Shown here one piece after another: positions 16,101 through 27,190 of a DNA stretch of 64,000 nucleotides. The DNA is from Dryobates pubescens. Taxonomy: Eukaryota; Chordata; Aves; Piciformes; Picidae. The stretch's first letter is position 1; every line of letters begins with the position of its first letter. The stretch is from positions 15,854,453 through 15,918,452 of the forward strand of contig NC_071634.1 in NCBI RefSeq assembly GCF_014839835.1, read 5' to 3'. Made by a program: the position numbers and the translations under genes. The notes under the pieces were generated by a model. It saw only the letters and a list, made by a program, of their open reading frames with translations, did no database searches and was not told where the DNA came from.

Positions 16101-17176
16101 CGTTGTTCAGTCCTCCCCATCTCACGGCAGGTTTCCCCGGTGAGGCCGGTTCGTCCCGCCGCGCGGGGACCACGCAACCCGCTGCCCCCGGTGGAGCCGC
16201 CGCCGGACCGGGCCGCCCGCGAGCAACGTCCGTGTTCAGGAAGAGGCCACCCGGCCCCACCGGTAACGGTCGCAGTTGTCCAGCACCGCTGGTAACGGGT
16301 TTCTGTCGGAGAACCGCTGCTCGACCGAAGCCACCGTCCCCGCTGCAGAAGCCCACCGGGGCTCGGTAACGGGTTTTCGTTGCCGACGGGCCCGATCCTC
16401 CTCTGCGCTCGGTCATGGTCACGGTCATGGCTCGGCGGGGCCGGCTGCACCCGCGGGAATGATCCACCTCCCGGTACGGCGGCTACCGAGGCCGGGTTGA
16501 TCCCGGCGGCTCCCGATAAAGCTGCCAGTCTGGCTCGCCCGGTCCTCCCGAAGCTGCGGAGTCTCGGTCGCTGCTTCCCCGCCGCCGAGGATCGAGGTCG
16601 GCCGGGGCTGCTTCGGACTCCCGGTGCCCGGCAACGAGCCTCTCCCTCCCTCCGAGCCGCGATCCCGGGCGAGCCCCGGTCCCTTCCCGGCCCGCGCTGC
16701 CGGGACACAGACGAAACTTACCGGGATTGCCCCGGGCTGGGGGCACAGAGGGATCCCATTCCCGGACCCCCCTCGCCCATCGTCCGCGGCACCTGCCCGG
16801 TTCCCCCCACCGTTCCCGCCGGTGCTGGCGGAGCCCCCCGGTACTCGGTACCTTCTGCTGCCTGCAACACGCCCAGCTCCAGTCCCCGGAAGGTTTTGCT
16901 GGCGAGCTCCTCCAGCGCGCAGAGCGGTGAGGCCGGAGCACAGCCACCGCCGCGGGGCCCCGCCGCCTTCTCGGGGAACCGGGCCGGGAGAACGGCGGGT
17001 CCGGGCCCGGGAGGGCTCCCGCCGCGGGGCCGCCCCAGGATGTCCTCGATGCCGAAGGGGGTCAGAGGCTTGTTGGAGTTGGCGGGCGGCGGGAGCTGGT
17101 CCAGGACATTCCTTCGGCGACCACCGCCCGAGGGCTGCAACGGGGGGGACCCGGCCGTCTCCCGCGCCGAGGTCAT
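13107..17176 (-). CDS. LBX2: LBX2, ladybird-type homeobox transcription factor
   Basis: Two coding exons, 17176-16852 and 13498-13107, give 717 nt and 238 residues. The joint is phase 1 (GAAG|GT donor, CGCAG acceptor). Exon 1 carries ladybird-family motifs: LPPPANSNKPLTPFGIEDIL near residue 30 and SPLCALEELASKTFRGLE near residue 85, ending LQAAEG. Exon 2 encodes the homeodomain at about residues 125-184 (RRKSRTAFTAQQLRELEARF to ITWFQNRRAKLKRD), then RADVASLRALPP and an acidic end ELSEEEIDVGD, as in mammalian LBX2. A nuclear DNA-binding regulator. The synteny (TTC31-LBX2-PCGF1) decides LBX2 over LBX1, although exon 1 is LBX1-like. The 3.35-kb intron is filled with unusual degenerate arrays. 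The homopolymer-rich C-terminal tract stays in frame. Confidence 0.93.
13555..13965. repeat. GGTACC/GGTATCG-rich degenerate array in LBX2 intron
   Basis: Many spaced cggtac, ggtatcg and caccggta words recur with a loose period through about 400 bp. Open frames in this stretch on both strands are products of the repeat. No known transposon resemblance was seen. Confidence 0.65.
14870..16110 (+). repeat. Degenerate ~75-85 bp tandem array in LBX2 intron
   Basis: Roughly fifteen diverged units share the order ctgtccgtctgtcc, cggtaacggg, a T-run, cgttaatcac, and ggagccccg. Unit starts can be followed near 15046, 15160, 15225, 15400, 15560, 15640, 15790, 15870 and 15960. Weaker copies with ggtaacgggttt continue to about 16380. 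Not coding. Confidence 0.75.
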
Positions 17177-17640
17177 GGCCGCACCGGGGGCCGCCTCAGC
17201 ACCGCGCCCGCCTCATCCCCGCCGGGGTTGCCCCCCCCCCCCGCCCGCCCGCCCGCCCGCCCGCCAACGTCTCACCGCCGCCGTCCCGCCCGCTCATCCA
17301 CCCGCACTTAAACCCCGCGGGTGCTCCCGCCCCCTCGGCGGGGGCCCGGTGGCGGCGAAGGGGAGCTCTCGGTCTCCCGGCACCGGGAGCTGTTCGCTCC
17401 CCACCCCCCCCACCCCCCCACCCCAAGCCCGACGGTCCGGGTGCCGCAGCCTTAAAGACCGGGGCCGGCAAATTGGGCACCGGGAGAAGGAGGAGCCACA
17501 GATGGGGTGGATGAGGAGGGGGCCCCGCTTCTTCGCTGCCGCTACCGGGATGCAGATGGATTTTAACCCCCCCCTCCACGGGTGCCCACTGCCCCCCCTC
17601 AACCTCATCTTCATCCTTTTACCCTCGCCAGAAAAATTTA
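17177..17640. promoter_or_regulatory. LBX2 promoter CpG island
   Basis: Upstream of the LBX2 start on the minus strand. Very GC-rich, with a cccg simple repeat at about 17237-17266 and C runs near 17400-17420. No TATA box was found at a convincing position. Confidence 0.5.
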
Positions 17641-18145
17641 TTAGCTCCCCTGCTCTAAAACGCCCCATAAAAGCGTGGGGGCCGCAGCGTCTGGGAGTGA
17701 TTAGGCCGCTTTTGGGTGGGTTTTGGGTTTCAGAGCATGGCCCCGGTCATAAATATCCCCCCCCCACCTCAACCTCTCCACTGCCCTCCCCAGTACAAAT
17801 AGCTCCGGGATCCCGAGGGCTAGTAAAATTCCCGGGGATGCCCGCACACGCAGGTGAGCCCTGCTTGTCGACACCAGGTCTGCATCCTCCAGTGGGATGG
17901 GGGCCCCCATCTGATGCTCCAGGCCCAGTGAAGGGACACAGTGACAAGGGCATGGTGATAACCACAGGAATTGGGGGAGCAGGTGCAGGGGGACCCGGCG
18001 ATGCTGCTGCTGGGAGGGGTTTGGGGGCTTCCAATCCTGCTGACCAAAGCAGAACGCGATCCCCCGGCTGGAAATTGGAGTGAAGACCAAATTCAACCTT
18101 GAAATTTCCCAGCAGCCGGAGCAATTAAACGCCCAGAGGGGGAGG
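17625..18145. promoter_or_regulatory. A/T-rich candidate enhancer islands upstream of LBX2
   Basis: Two islands stand out: 17625-17835 (aaaaatttattagc, ccccataaaagcg, tcataaatatcc, agtaaaattccc) and 18060-18145 (ggaaattggagtg, aaattcaaccttgaaatttc, gcaattaaac). Non-coding and not repeat-derived as far as can be seen. Confidence 0.35.
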
Positions 18146-19799
18146 AGGGGGGTGATGAGGGGGCTCTGCTGGGGATCAGATGGATTTAGGATGGAGGTTT
18201 GGAGGCTGCTCCCGGGAAATGCCAGCCAAGACAGGGCACATGCGGCCCCTTGCCGGGTGTTTGCACGTGGTTTTTGTCCTCTCGGGTGATGCCATGTGGG
18301 GAGCTGGTGGAGCTGCTGCAGCTGCACATTTCCACCAGGGCCTGGTGTCAGTCCCAGGACCTGTCTACCAGTGGACTCCTCAGAGCCACAGTCCCCTCTG
18401 GAAGCACTGTATGGCACAAAGACACTGGGCTGGATATGGGACTCTGGGCCCATGGCAGGCAGGAGCTGGGACGAGCCCTTCTCATCCCAGTCCCAGCTCC
18501 GTGGGGTGGTCAAGCTACAGTTGGCACCTGTGCCATGGGCTCTGTCCCAGGCAGTGTCTGGTGATATGCACCGGGAGATTGTTGCTCAGGGTCATACCTT
18601 CTGCTCAGGTCAGCTGGGGTCATAGCTGCCCTGCCCTGCAGAACAAACCCCATCCCCACACTCACAAATGCTTAAGAGCAGACTCCAGAGCTGGCAGCAC
18701 CTGGAGCACCCAGGCCAGGCCCTGGGCACTGGGCAGAATGAGACTTGGATGTGCTTGCCCTGAAGCCCCATTGCTCCTGTCCCATCACTCCACAACAGCT
18801 TGATGCCTAGGGATGCTCTGGGGATCAGGACTGGCACCTCTTTCCCTCCTTGACTGCCCTGACTCATGCCATGTGAGATACCCAGTGAATCAACCCAGAA
18901 CACGGCCAGGGTGGGTTGAGCAGCTCAGATCCTGCCAGCAGCCTCTGTGGACAGGGCGAGGGAATGGCAATAGGCACAGCCACAGGGCTGCAGTGCCAGC
19001 ATGCCACCCACTGAAGTGCTTCCCACCCCTGTGACAGGTCTGACACTCTCTGGGCCCCAGCCCTGGCACAGAGCTGGCTTCGGCTGCTGACTCGTGTCTG
19101 AGTGAGGAAGCGCCAGCTCCAGCTGCCGGGAACACAGGATGGGGAAGGCTTTTCACCCCAGAGAGCACGCGGTGGAGAACAAAAAGAGACTCCCAACCCT
19201 TGTACGAACATTGGCGTTTCCTGCAGCGTGGGCGATGGCCGCGGGCACAGCTGCTTGGACGGAGCTGGGGTGGCATCATGAGTGCCCACCTCAGCTCCCA
19301 CACCTTGCACCTCTTGTCCCTTGGATCCCACATCTCCATCCTACTTGTGGTCAGGCCTCCAGGGGAGTGTGGGACCATGGGCAAGGATATTCAGGTCCTA
19401 ACCACTCTCTAGCCCTGTGGCAGTGCCTGGGTGTGCCAGGGATGAGATTTGTGGCCCTTTCACTGGAAGAGATGTCAGGCTCTGCACCCCTGAGTGTGTG
19501 TGTGGGGGGTGTGTGTGCACATGTGAGGGTGCCTGCACAAGGGTGTCTATGCTCTGGAGACTGCCTGTGCCAGTGGCTGGGGCTACCCTGTCCCCTGCCT
19601 CAAGACACCGCATCTGAGGAGATGCCCATAGCTCCAGATGCCCCAGCTCATGGGCACCCATCTCGTGGCCACCCAGAGCTGCCCACCCCTGCGTGCCCCA
19701 GCTCCACACCGTGCTGGGGTGCCAGTGCTGTGCCAGGGTAACAGGACTGGGGGCGGAGGTGGGGGCTGAGGCTGGCAACACGCTTACAGCCAGCCCCAC

Positions 19800-20250
19800 G
19801 CTCTGCCCCGATCTATTATTTATCGGCCTCCATCTCAATATCGCGGCTCGGCGCCGGAGCGCTGCCGGTAACTCGATTAGTTGCTCCCAGCCCTGCGCCA
19901 GAGCCGGCGCTGCCGAGCGCTTCACACATGGAAATTGCTGGCAAATGAATTTTCCTTTAATAAGGGGAACAGCTCGGTGCAAAATTAAACCACGGGTAGC
20001 GGGGGCGAGCGGGGCATCGCCGGGGGAGCTGCCAGCACCGCCGCACCCGTGTCGGGGGAGGAGACCCGGCCAATTATTGGCAATAAATCCTGACCCTGCT
20101 GTGGGGCCTGGGGCCGCGGGCGAAGCCACGGCTAATGGGATTACACCTCGCCCCGGTAAACGGGGATTAATGTGCCGGGACCTGGGGGACGCCAGGGACT
20201 CCCCCTGGGGGCCGTCGGCAAATGATCTATTCATTAACATGCTCCGGCCT
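19800..20250. promoter_or_regulatory. Cluster of candidate conserved non-coding elements
   Basis: The densest TAAT-rich cluster in the interval: tctattatttatcgg, caatatcgcgg, actcgattagttgc, aatgaattttcctttaataa, caaaattaaacc, ccaattattggcaataaatc (near 20070), gctaatgggatta, ggattaatgtg and gatctattcattaacatg. Low CpG islands are absent and no open frame fits. Confidence 0.45.
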
Positions 20251-20520
20251 CACCGCGCGGGGCTGAGCCCTGCTGCAGCACACGGTGGTGGGGATGGGCA
20301 CCCGGCAAGGAGCGCTGGGGGGTCGTGCCCCCAGGGAGTGCCAGGGTATATGGCACGTGGGGGGGCCCCGTGTACCCCTCGGCTGCTCCCAGATTTGTGT
20401 GCCAGGGCAGATGCAATCTGCTGCTCACGAGTGTGCTGGGAGCATGCATGTGTGCATGGCCACCACGCCCAGCAGACAGCCTGCAGCCACGTGTCTGTAT
20501 GAGCACAGACATGGACAGGC

Positions 20521-20785
20521 ATGTGCAGGTGTGTACAGATGTGTGCAGGTGTGTACAGATGTGGACAGGCATGTGCAGGTGTGTACAGATGTGTGCAGGT
20601 GTGTACAGATGTGGACAGGCATGTGCAGGTGTGTACAGATGTGTGCAGGTGTGTACAGATGTGGACAGGCATGTGCAGGTGTGTACAGATGTGTGCAGGT
20701 GTGGACAGATGTGGACAGGCATGTGCAGGTGTGTACAGATGTGTGCAGGTGTGTACAGATGTGGACAGGCATGTGCAGGCGTGCA
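20521..20785 (+). repeat. 50-bp higher-order minisatellite
   Basis: Five full copies of a 50-bp unit start at 20521, 20571, 20621, 20671 and 20721, with a partial sixth at 20771. Each unit is five 10-bp subunits (atgtgcaggt, gtgtacagat, gtgtgcaggt, gtgtacagat, gtggacaggc). The fourth copy has gtggacagat instead of gtgtacagat. High purity implies recent expansion. Confidence 0.97.
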
Positions 20786-21844
20786 GCGTCTGTGCATGAA
20801 GCAAGAGGCTCACATGTAGAGCAGCCACACACATGTGTGGGCACATGTACATACATGGAGACACATGTGCCAGGACCAGGGGCTAAGGGCTGGACATGGC
20901 CCTGACACGGGGAAACCCAGGCAGGGGTGAAGGGAGTCCCACCCAGAACCGTGCAGGGTGGAATTGCTGTGCCGAGGTCATGGGCTCCCACCAGCCACAG
21001 CTGCTACCCCCCTCCCTCCAGGGCCCCCTCCCTGCTCTGGGGCCTCCATATGGGCCTGGGCCAAACTCCAGCCAAATGGGCCCGGGGGGGTTGCATTTCA
21101 AAGCCTCTGGCCAGAGCAAACGCTGCTGCCCCCCCGCCGGGCTGTCACCTGTCCTTGCCCCCTGACCTCAGCATGGTACCATTGGTGGGGTGGGGACAGT
21201 CCTGTCCTCTTCCTCAGGGCTGCTTGCTCCCAGGGCTGGCACCTACAGAGCCACAGGGCAGGAGGTGGCACCGTCTGCGATGCCCACAGGGGTTGGGATC
21301 CCTCCCATGGCCGATCCAGGGTTGGGGGAAGCTGAGCCGCAGGGTGACGAGGGGACACGCTGGGCAGTGGGGCGTGGGAACCCTGTGCTGCCATGGGGTA
21401 GGGCCATTGTGTGGGGCCGTGAGCCTGCAGCCTGTGAAGGCAGGGGGGGCTGTTTGTTCGGGGGGGGGCAGGAAGCGGGCAGCCAGGACCGAATTGCTGC
21501 GGCCACTTCCTTTCCCGCGCCACAAATAGTCAGGACAGGACAGGGCAGATGGCAGAGGCTGCCAGGGCAGGGGCTGTATGGGATGGTGGGATGCCAAGGG
21601 CCTTCTCTCCTGTGCCACCCTGGCAGCCCAGGGCAGGCAACGCCCTGGAGGTGGGCGCTGCCAGAGACCCCCACCCATTCCCACTGGGTGCAACCAGAGC
21701 AAGGGTGAGGGACTTTGGCTGCGGTCTGAGGGGTGCCCTGTCTCCCTGATTGCCACAGGGCAGCACCAGGGGCCCCAGAGACACCCGGGCGGGTGGGTGC
21801 ACGGTGGCAGGGTGTGACGACGGGGCCAGAGCAGCGATGCTGGC

Positions 21845-21985
21845 CATGAGGATTCAATTATGGTGTGAGCACGGGGGGCTTGGCTCGGCCCCGCGCCGGG
21901 AAATGGCTCGTCTGAGCCGCTGACAGCCGGGCCCCGCGCCCAAGATGAACGACCGAGCCCCGGATTAAAGCTCCGCACGCTGACA
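21845..21985. promoter_or_regulatory. Candidate conserved element
   Basis: Contains gattcaattatggtg and ccggattaaagctcc separated by GC-rich sequence. Non-coding; supported only by composition. Confidence 0.3.
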
Positions 21986-22904
21986 GGGCACCGAGCAGGG
22001 AGCAGGGCAGGGGCACTGCGGGGGGGTTACGGGAGTCTGGCCCCCGTGCTGCTGTGGGGCCGCCGAGAGGCGGGGACATGGGTCACAGGGGCGGGGGGCT
22101 GTGGCACTGGGAGGGTGCTTCCTGGGCATGGGCACCCACGGCATCGCGGGGCCAGGCAATGGTTATGACGGGCGGGTGAGGGTGATGGTAAGCAGGGCAC
22201 CCGTGGCAGCACCTCAACAGGGATGGCAGGGTGACAGTGGAATGGCTGCCTCCTCTGGCACGTGTCACCCTGTGGGAATGGACAGACTCCAGGACCCCCA
22301 ACTTGGGCAACTTTGAGTGCCAGCCCGTCTGGTGCGCCTAGACCTGCCTGTGCTGGGGTGGCATGGCCTGCTCAGGCTGCCTGTGCTTGTGCCATCCCAT
22401 GGCTGGGATCGCTGGTGATGCTGGGGGAAGCGCAGGGCACGGTGTGGGTGTCTGAAGCAGGGGTTCACTCCTGGTTCCAGGCCTGCTGACTGCCCCACAC
22501 CCCGTGGTGCCCACAGTGCATGCCCCTCCCAGTGCCCCACAGCTTTCACAGTGTCCCACAGCCCAGGCCTCCTGGTGCCTCACAGTCCTCCTGGTGCCCT
22601 ACAGCTTGGCATGGTTCTCCCAGTGCCCCACAGACCAGACCAGCTCTCCCAGTGCCCCACATTCCTCCCAGTGCCACACAGACCCCTGCAATGCCATGAG
22701 GCTGGACTAAGTACAGCAAAGCCTCAGGGAGGGCTGAGGGCTGCACTTTGCTGGGCTGCAGCAGGGTGGTGGCTCCCCCAAGGGTCCCAGCGGACCGAGT
22801 GAGAGCCTGCTGCTGCTGCCCTGCGGGGGGACACACACTCCTCATCCCACAGGACCCCCCGTCCATCGCCCGTCGAGCGTGGGGCTGTGGGATTGATGGG
22901 CCGC

Positions 22905-23000
22905 GGCGGGTCACCGGCACCATTAACCCCGGTGAAGCAGCCGGGCCGCGACGCCCCGGGGTTAATTAAAAAGAAAAGTGCAACGAAACGCGGCGGCGAT
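22905..23000. promoter_or_regulatory. Candidate conserved element with TTAATTAA core
   Basis: Contains caccattaaccccgg and ggggttaattaaaaagaaaa, with paired homeodomain-type cores. Non-coding. Confidence 0.3.
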
Positions 23001-24164
23001 GCCGAGGACGAGGCGGGAGGGGGCGGGGGTTGGCGGCGGGCAGCGGGCATGAGGCTGCTGGGGCTGCAGCGCTGCACGCCCCGGCACGGGCTGTCACACA
23101 CGGGGGTGGCAGGGAATGTGGGACAGTGTGGGGAGCAGGTGGCACTGGAGCGTCCCTGTCACGCCGTGTCCCCACAGCCTGGGGGGCTTGGTGTGCTAGT
23201 GGGGAGGGTGGGCAGGGGTTTGAGGCTGGAGCTGGTGGCATTGGTGCCCACACTTGTGTGGGTGTGAACAGGTAGGGTGTGGGGTGGTATGCACACGTGT
23301 GTTCATACATGTGCGTGTGTACCACCATCGGTGTGTGCACCGGGCACTTTGCCCGTGCTGGTGTGGCAGCACCCTTGTGCCCCACCGCTGGGAGGACCCA
23401 GCTGTCCTGGCATGGGCATGGTGAAGGCTGTACCATATTGTGCTGCACTGTGCCACACAGCAGAGCCGGGTGGGAGGAAGAAGAGGCGTCGCAGAGGAAG
23501 CCCCATCCTTCCTCCTCCTCCCATCCCAGCCCACTCTATTCTTAGCCCTGGTCTGTTCTGCATCCTCCCTGACCATCCCTTGGGGCAGGAGAGAGTGGGG
23601 ACCCCGATGGAGAGAACCCCTCCCTGGACCCTGCTGCCTGCTCTCAGACACCACTATAACTTTAGACTTGGCAGCTGTGCCATGCCGGCCACCCCACAGC
23701 CACCATGGCACAGTATGGCATGGCACAGGATTCATACATGGTGCCACATGACAGCATGAGATCGAGCCCTCCTGCCCACCAGTATCAGCCCTCACACATA
23801 TCCTGGCACTGCAAGATGTCCCCTGGACCATCCTGTGGGCTGGCTGAGGGTCTGGAGGGGGTTTTAATGTGAGGAGGGGGGATGGCACCCAGTCTGGAAT
23901 GGGGACACTGCTGATGACACCAGTCCCAGCACAGGAGACACTGGGGACCTTGCCTGTCTGTGCACCCCAGGGATGTCTCCATGGGTTTGGTGACTGGGAT
24001 CTGGCACCTCACAGGGTTAGGGGACCAAGGGCACATGCCTGGGCTGGACCAGGGTCTGCGTGGGCATCTGCCCAGTTGGCCATGGTGGTCCATGGTGGCC
24101 ATCGCATGGCGGGGCCATTTGCTGGGCCGTGGCAGGCACGGCAGGGTCAGCCCGGCAGAGCTGC

Positions 24165-24255
24165 ATTCCAGCTCCCGTCAGGGTGATCCGGTTACCGGCC
24201 AGCCCGGCTGCGGCCCCACGATTAATCTTCCCGGGTGCCCTTTGGAATTTGCCGC
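24165..24255. promoter_or_regulatory. Candidate conserved element
   Basis: Contains ccccacgattaatcttcccg and tttggaatttgccg in a GC-rich setting. Non-coding. Confidence 0.28.
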
Positions 24256-24724
24256 CCGAGGCCCTGCGGGGTGTGGGGAGGTTTGGCCGGGTGCTGGCCG
24301 GGGTAGTGGGGCAGAGGCTAGCGGCCAGCCTGGCACAGGAGGGAGAGAGAGATGGGAGAGAGGGATGATGGATGGGGATGACCTCCTTGGCACCGGCACT
24401 GGCCTTGGCACCGCCGGGCTGATGGTGACATGTCTGGGGCAGGTAACATAGGAATGTACCTACCAGAGCCGGGGAGGGGACAGGGATGGAATGAAGACGA
24501 GGATGTGCATGAGGACGGGGTAAGATGGAGATGAGGATAGGGTGGAGATGATGGGATAGGGACAGAGCCATTCCTGGGTTCACTCCACTAGGATCACCCC
24601 TCTGCCACGCCAGGGATCCCTCCTGCCACACCAGCCCCTGCACCGTGGGGGGTGCCGAGGAGCCATCGGCAGCGCTGCCAGCGCGGGGGCTGCACAGCCG
24701 CGGTGCGGGAGGGAGCCGGTGTGA

Positions 24725-24805
24725 GCGGGGATCACATGCAATTAGCCGCCAGACGGAGACGCGGCGTTTCAATAACGCACCGAATTGATTTAGGGAGAGC
24801 AGCAG
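24725..24805. promoter_or_regulatory. Candidate conserved element
   Basis: Contains catgcaattagccgcc, gtttcaataacgcac and gaattgatttaggg. Non-coding. Confidence 0.33.
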
Positions 24806-25974
24806 CGAGCGGGTGGCAGCCGTGGCAAGATGAGCCTCTCCCGCTGGGACTGGGGCTCTGCACCCCCCCCCCCGCCGCCTCTAACACCTTCCCATGTGAC
24901 CCCCCCAGCACATTACTGGGGGGAGTAGGAGATGGGAAAAAGGGGGAAGCAGGGCAGGGGGTGCCCAGGGCCACAGTTCCTGGCCAAGGTAAGGCGCAGA
25001 GTTAATGGGGATCTGGCCATGGGGCTCACTGTCCCCCCGTGGTGCCCACAGCCTGGCACAGCCCAGAGTCCTTCTCCACGGGAGTCCAGTGTCCTGCCAA
25101 CCCCGCTGCCTATGGAAGCAACATGTTCAGGTGGGCATCTGCCCTCTTGGCGTTCCCTGCCCACTGTTGGGGGGTTGAGGATAGAACCACTGCCATGGTG
25201 CAAAGGCACAGGGGAGCTGCCAAGTGCTGCTGGGTCCCAGCACACCCTGATACTAGCGTGCCAGGAAGGGTATTGAGGCTGGCATGGCCGCAGCCATGTG
25301 GGTGCATGATGGGTCAAGGACGCCTCTGTCAGGGGCTGAGGCAAGTGATGCCCTGGCACAGCTAGGGGTGCCAGGGCATGGTCCCAGCACCTCATCTTGA
25401 TGGGCAGGCACTGCTGCAAGGAGTGGGAACGGCTGGGATCCGGCCATGCCTCTGTCCATAGCATGGCGGGGAGCAGTCCGGGAGTGCCGTCCTGCTGGGC
25501 ACGGAGCCGGCAGCTCCACCGGGACCAAAGGCTTCCTGCGAGGAAGGTGGGACAAGGAGGGGAAGACAATAAAACCCAGGAAATGCTCGGAATAGCGAAG
25601 GTGACCGCCACGCCGAGCCTGCGCCGCTGGCACCGAGCCGAGAGGAAGCTTCGGGGTGCTGGGGGCAGCGGGGCAGGGACACCTCATGGTACACCAGGCT
25701 TATGAGTCCTCGCTGTCCGTGGGCATTCCCAATCTTGCCACGATTTGCCCTAAAATCCTGTTACATCTCAGCCTGTTGCGCTGCTGGGGGGGATCCGGTG
25801 GGGCCATGGGGAAAGCCAGTTAGCTGGCCGGTGGTATGGGTGCCTGTGCCAACCTCCCAGCGCTGCAGTGCTCATGCCAGTGAACTCCCAGGGGAAGGTG
25901 GGTTTGGCTGGTGCCCCTCTCCGTGGCCACGGGCATGGGCATGGACACGCAGCCGGCTGCGCTGCGCTCCCCCG

Positions 25975-26070
25975 GCACTGAGTGATTTATGGCCGGGGGA
26001 AGCGAGCGGTGCAGACAGATTGGGCCATAAAACCAGGGCAGGAAGTCGCCCGACTTCAAAGGGGCCGTGG
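25975..26070. promoter_or_regulatory. Candidate conserved element
   Basis: Contains gagtgatttatggccgg, gggccataaaaccagg and cgacttcaaagggg (TCF/LEF-like CAAAG). Two TTTATGG/CCATAAA cores face each other. Non-coding. Confidence 0.3.
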
Positions 26071-27054
26071 CAGCAACAATAGCAGGGCTGGCAAGCGTGG
26101 CATCCACATTCCTGCACCGGCATCAGGGCACCCATAGGATCCCAGCTGGCACCCACACCTGCGAGCACCCTGTGCATGCCTGCACCCATTTTGCATCCTG
26201 TGCATATGTCCCACGGACATGGTGGGCATCGAGCTGCCTCTGCAGGGGTCCCAGCCTCCACAGCCCGGTGGGGCATGGCAGGGTGGTGGTCTTGCAGTGC
26301 GGCCGTGGCTCCCGGCATGCACTCCCCCACTCCAGGCACGGGGGCACGCAGGAAAGCCGGAGGGGGGGCACGGGCGGGTGCAGACAAAGGGCCAGAGGAA
26401 ACTCCGCCGTCCAAGATAAACCAGGAAAGGTGAGGGGGTGCCGGTGAGGGGGTGCCCTCCGGCCCCGCTCCCACGGTCCTGCTGCTTGGGATGGGCTGGA
26501 GGCGCCTGGCCCTGACGCTCCGTTTGCCAGGGGCGTGCACCCTGACACCAACCAGCACCGGGGGTGCCCATGTCACGCCCATGGCAGAGATTGGTGGCAG
26601 AGCTGGATGCCAGTGCCGGGTACCAGGGCTGGGTGCTAGGGCTAGGTTCCATGTCTGGGTGCCAGGGCTGCTCCCATCCTCATCCTAGGCTGCTCCAAGC
26701 TCTCCTAGGGCACCACACCAGCCCCATCACCCTGGGCCAGCAGTCTGGCTCCAGGAAATGCCAGGGGGGGCAGCAGGCAGGGGCAGGCCTCCTTCCTAAG
26801 TCCCCACAGCCACATCCTCTGGGACAGAACTTGCTGTGGCTCCTCCACTTGCAGGAAGGTGCCCCCTGATCCCTTGTTCACACACTGCCCAGGCACCCCA
26901 GCGCCAGTGCCGGTGGCCACATCCACGGGAAGGCGGCAGGAAGCCCGGTGCCGCCGTCCCGCCCTCCCGGGTCCTGCTGCTCGGCGCTGGGCACGGCGGG
27001 GTCTGGTGGGTGCCGGGGGGCAGGCGGGCACAGCATGCTGGCCCGGCAGAGCCA

Positions 27055-27190
27055 CGCGGCGTCGTTTAAAGACGATCAGGCGGTGACAGGAATCAAATTG
27101 TGTTTTGATTTTCTCATTAGCCTAATCTGCAGCGCGCCTCGTTACGGCCTCATTTCCCCGCGCTGACATGACAGCTCATTCCCGCCATGA
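27055..27190. promoter_or_regulatory. Strong candidate conserved enhancer
   Basis: An A/T-rich 130-bp island with cgtttaaagacg, an inverted pair AATCAAA (27091-27097) and TTTGATT (27104-27110), each with a TCF/LEF-like core, then ctcattagcctaatctgc (two homeodomain cores) and tgacatgacagctc. Flanks are GC-rich and repeat-free. Confidence 0.45.

Noticed and set aside
16380-18083. 567-codon plus-strand open frame
   Set aside because: Antisense to LBX2 exon 1 and its promoter; proline/arginine-rich composition with no domain.
20234-20991. Open frames with repeated CRCVQMCAGVY or HLHTSVHTC motifs
   Set aside because: Translations of the 50-bp minisatellite on the two strands.
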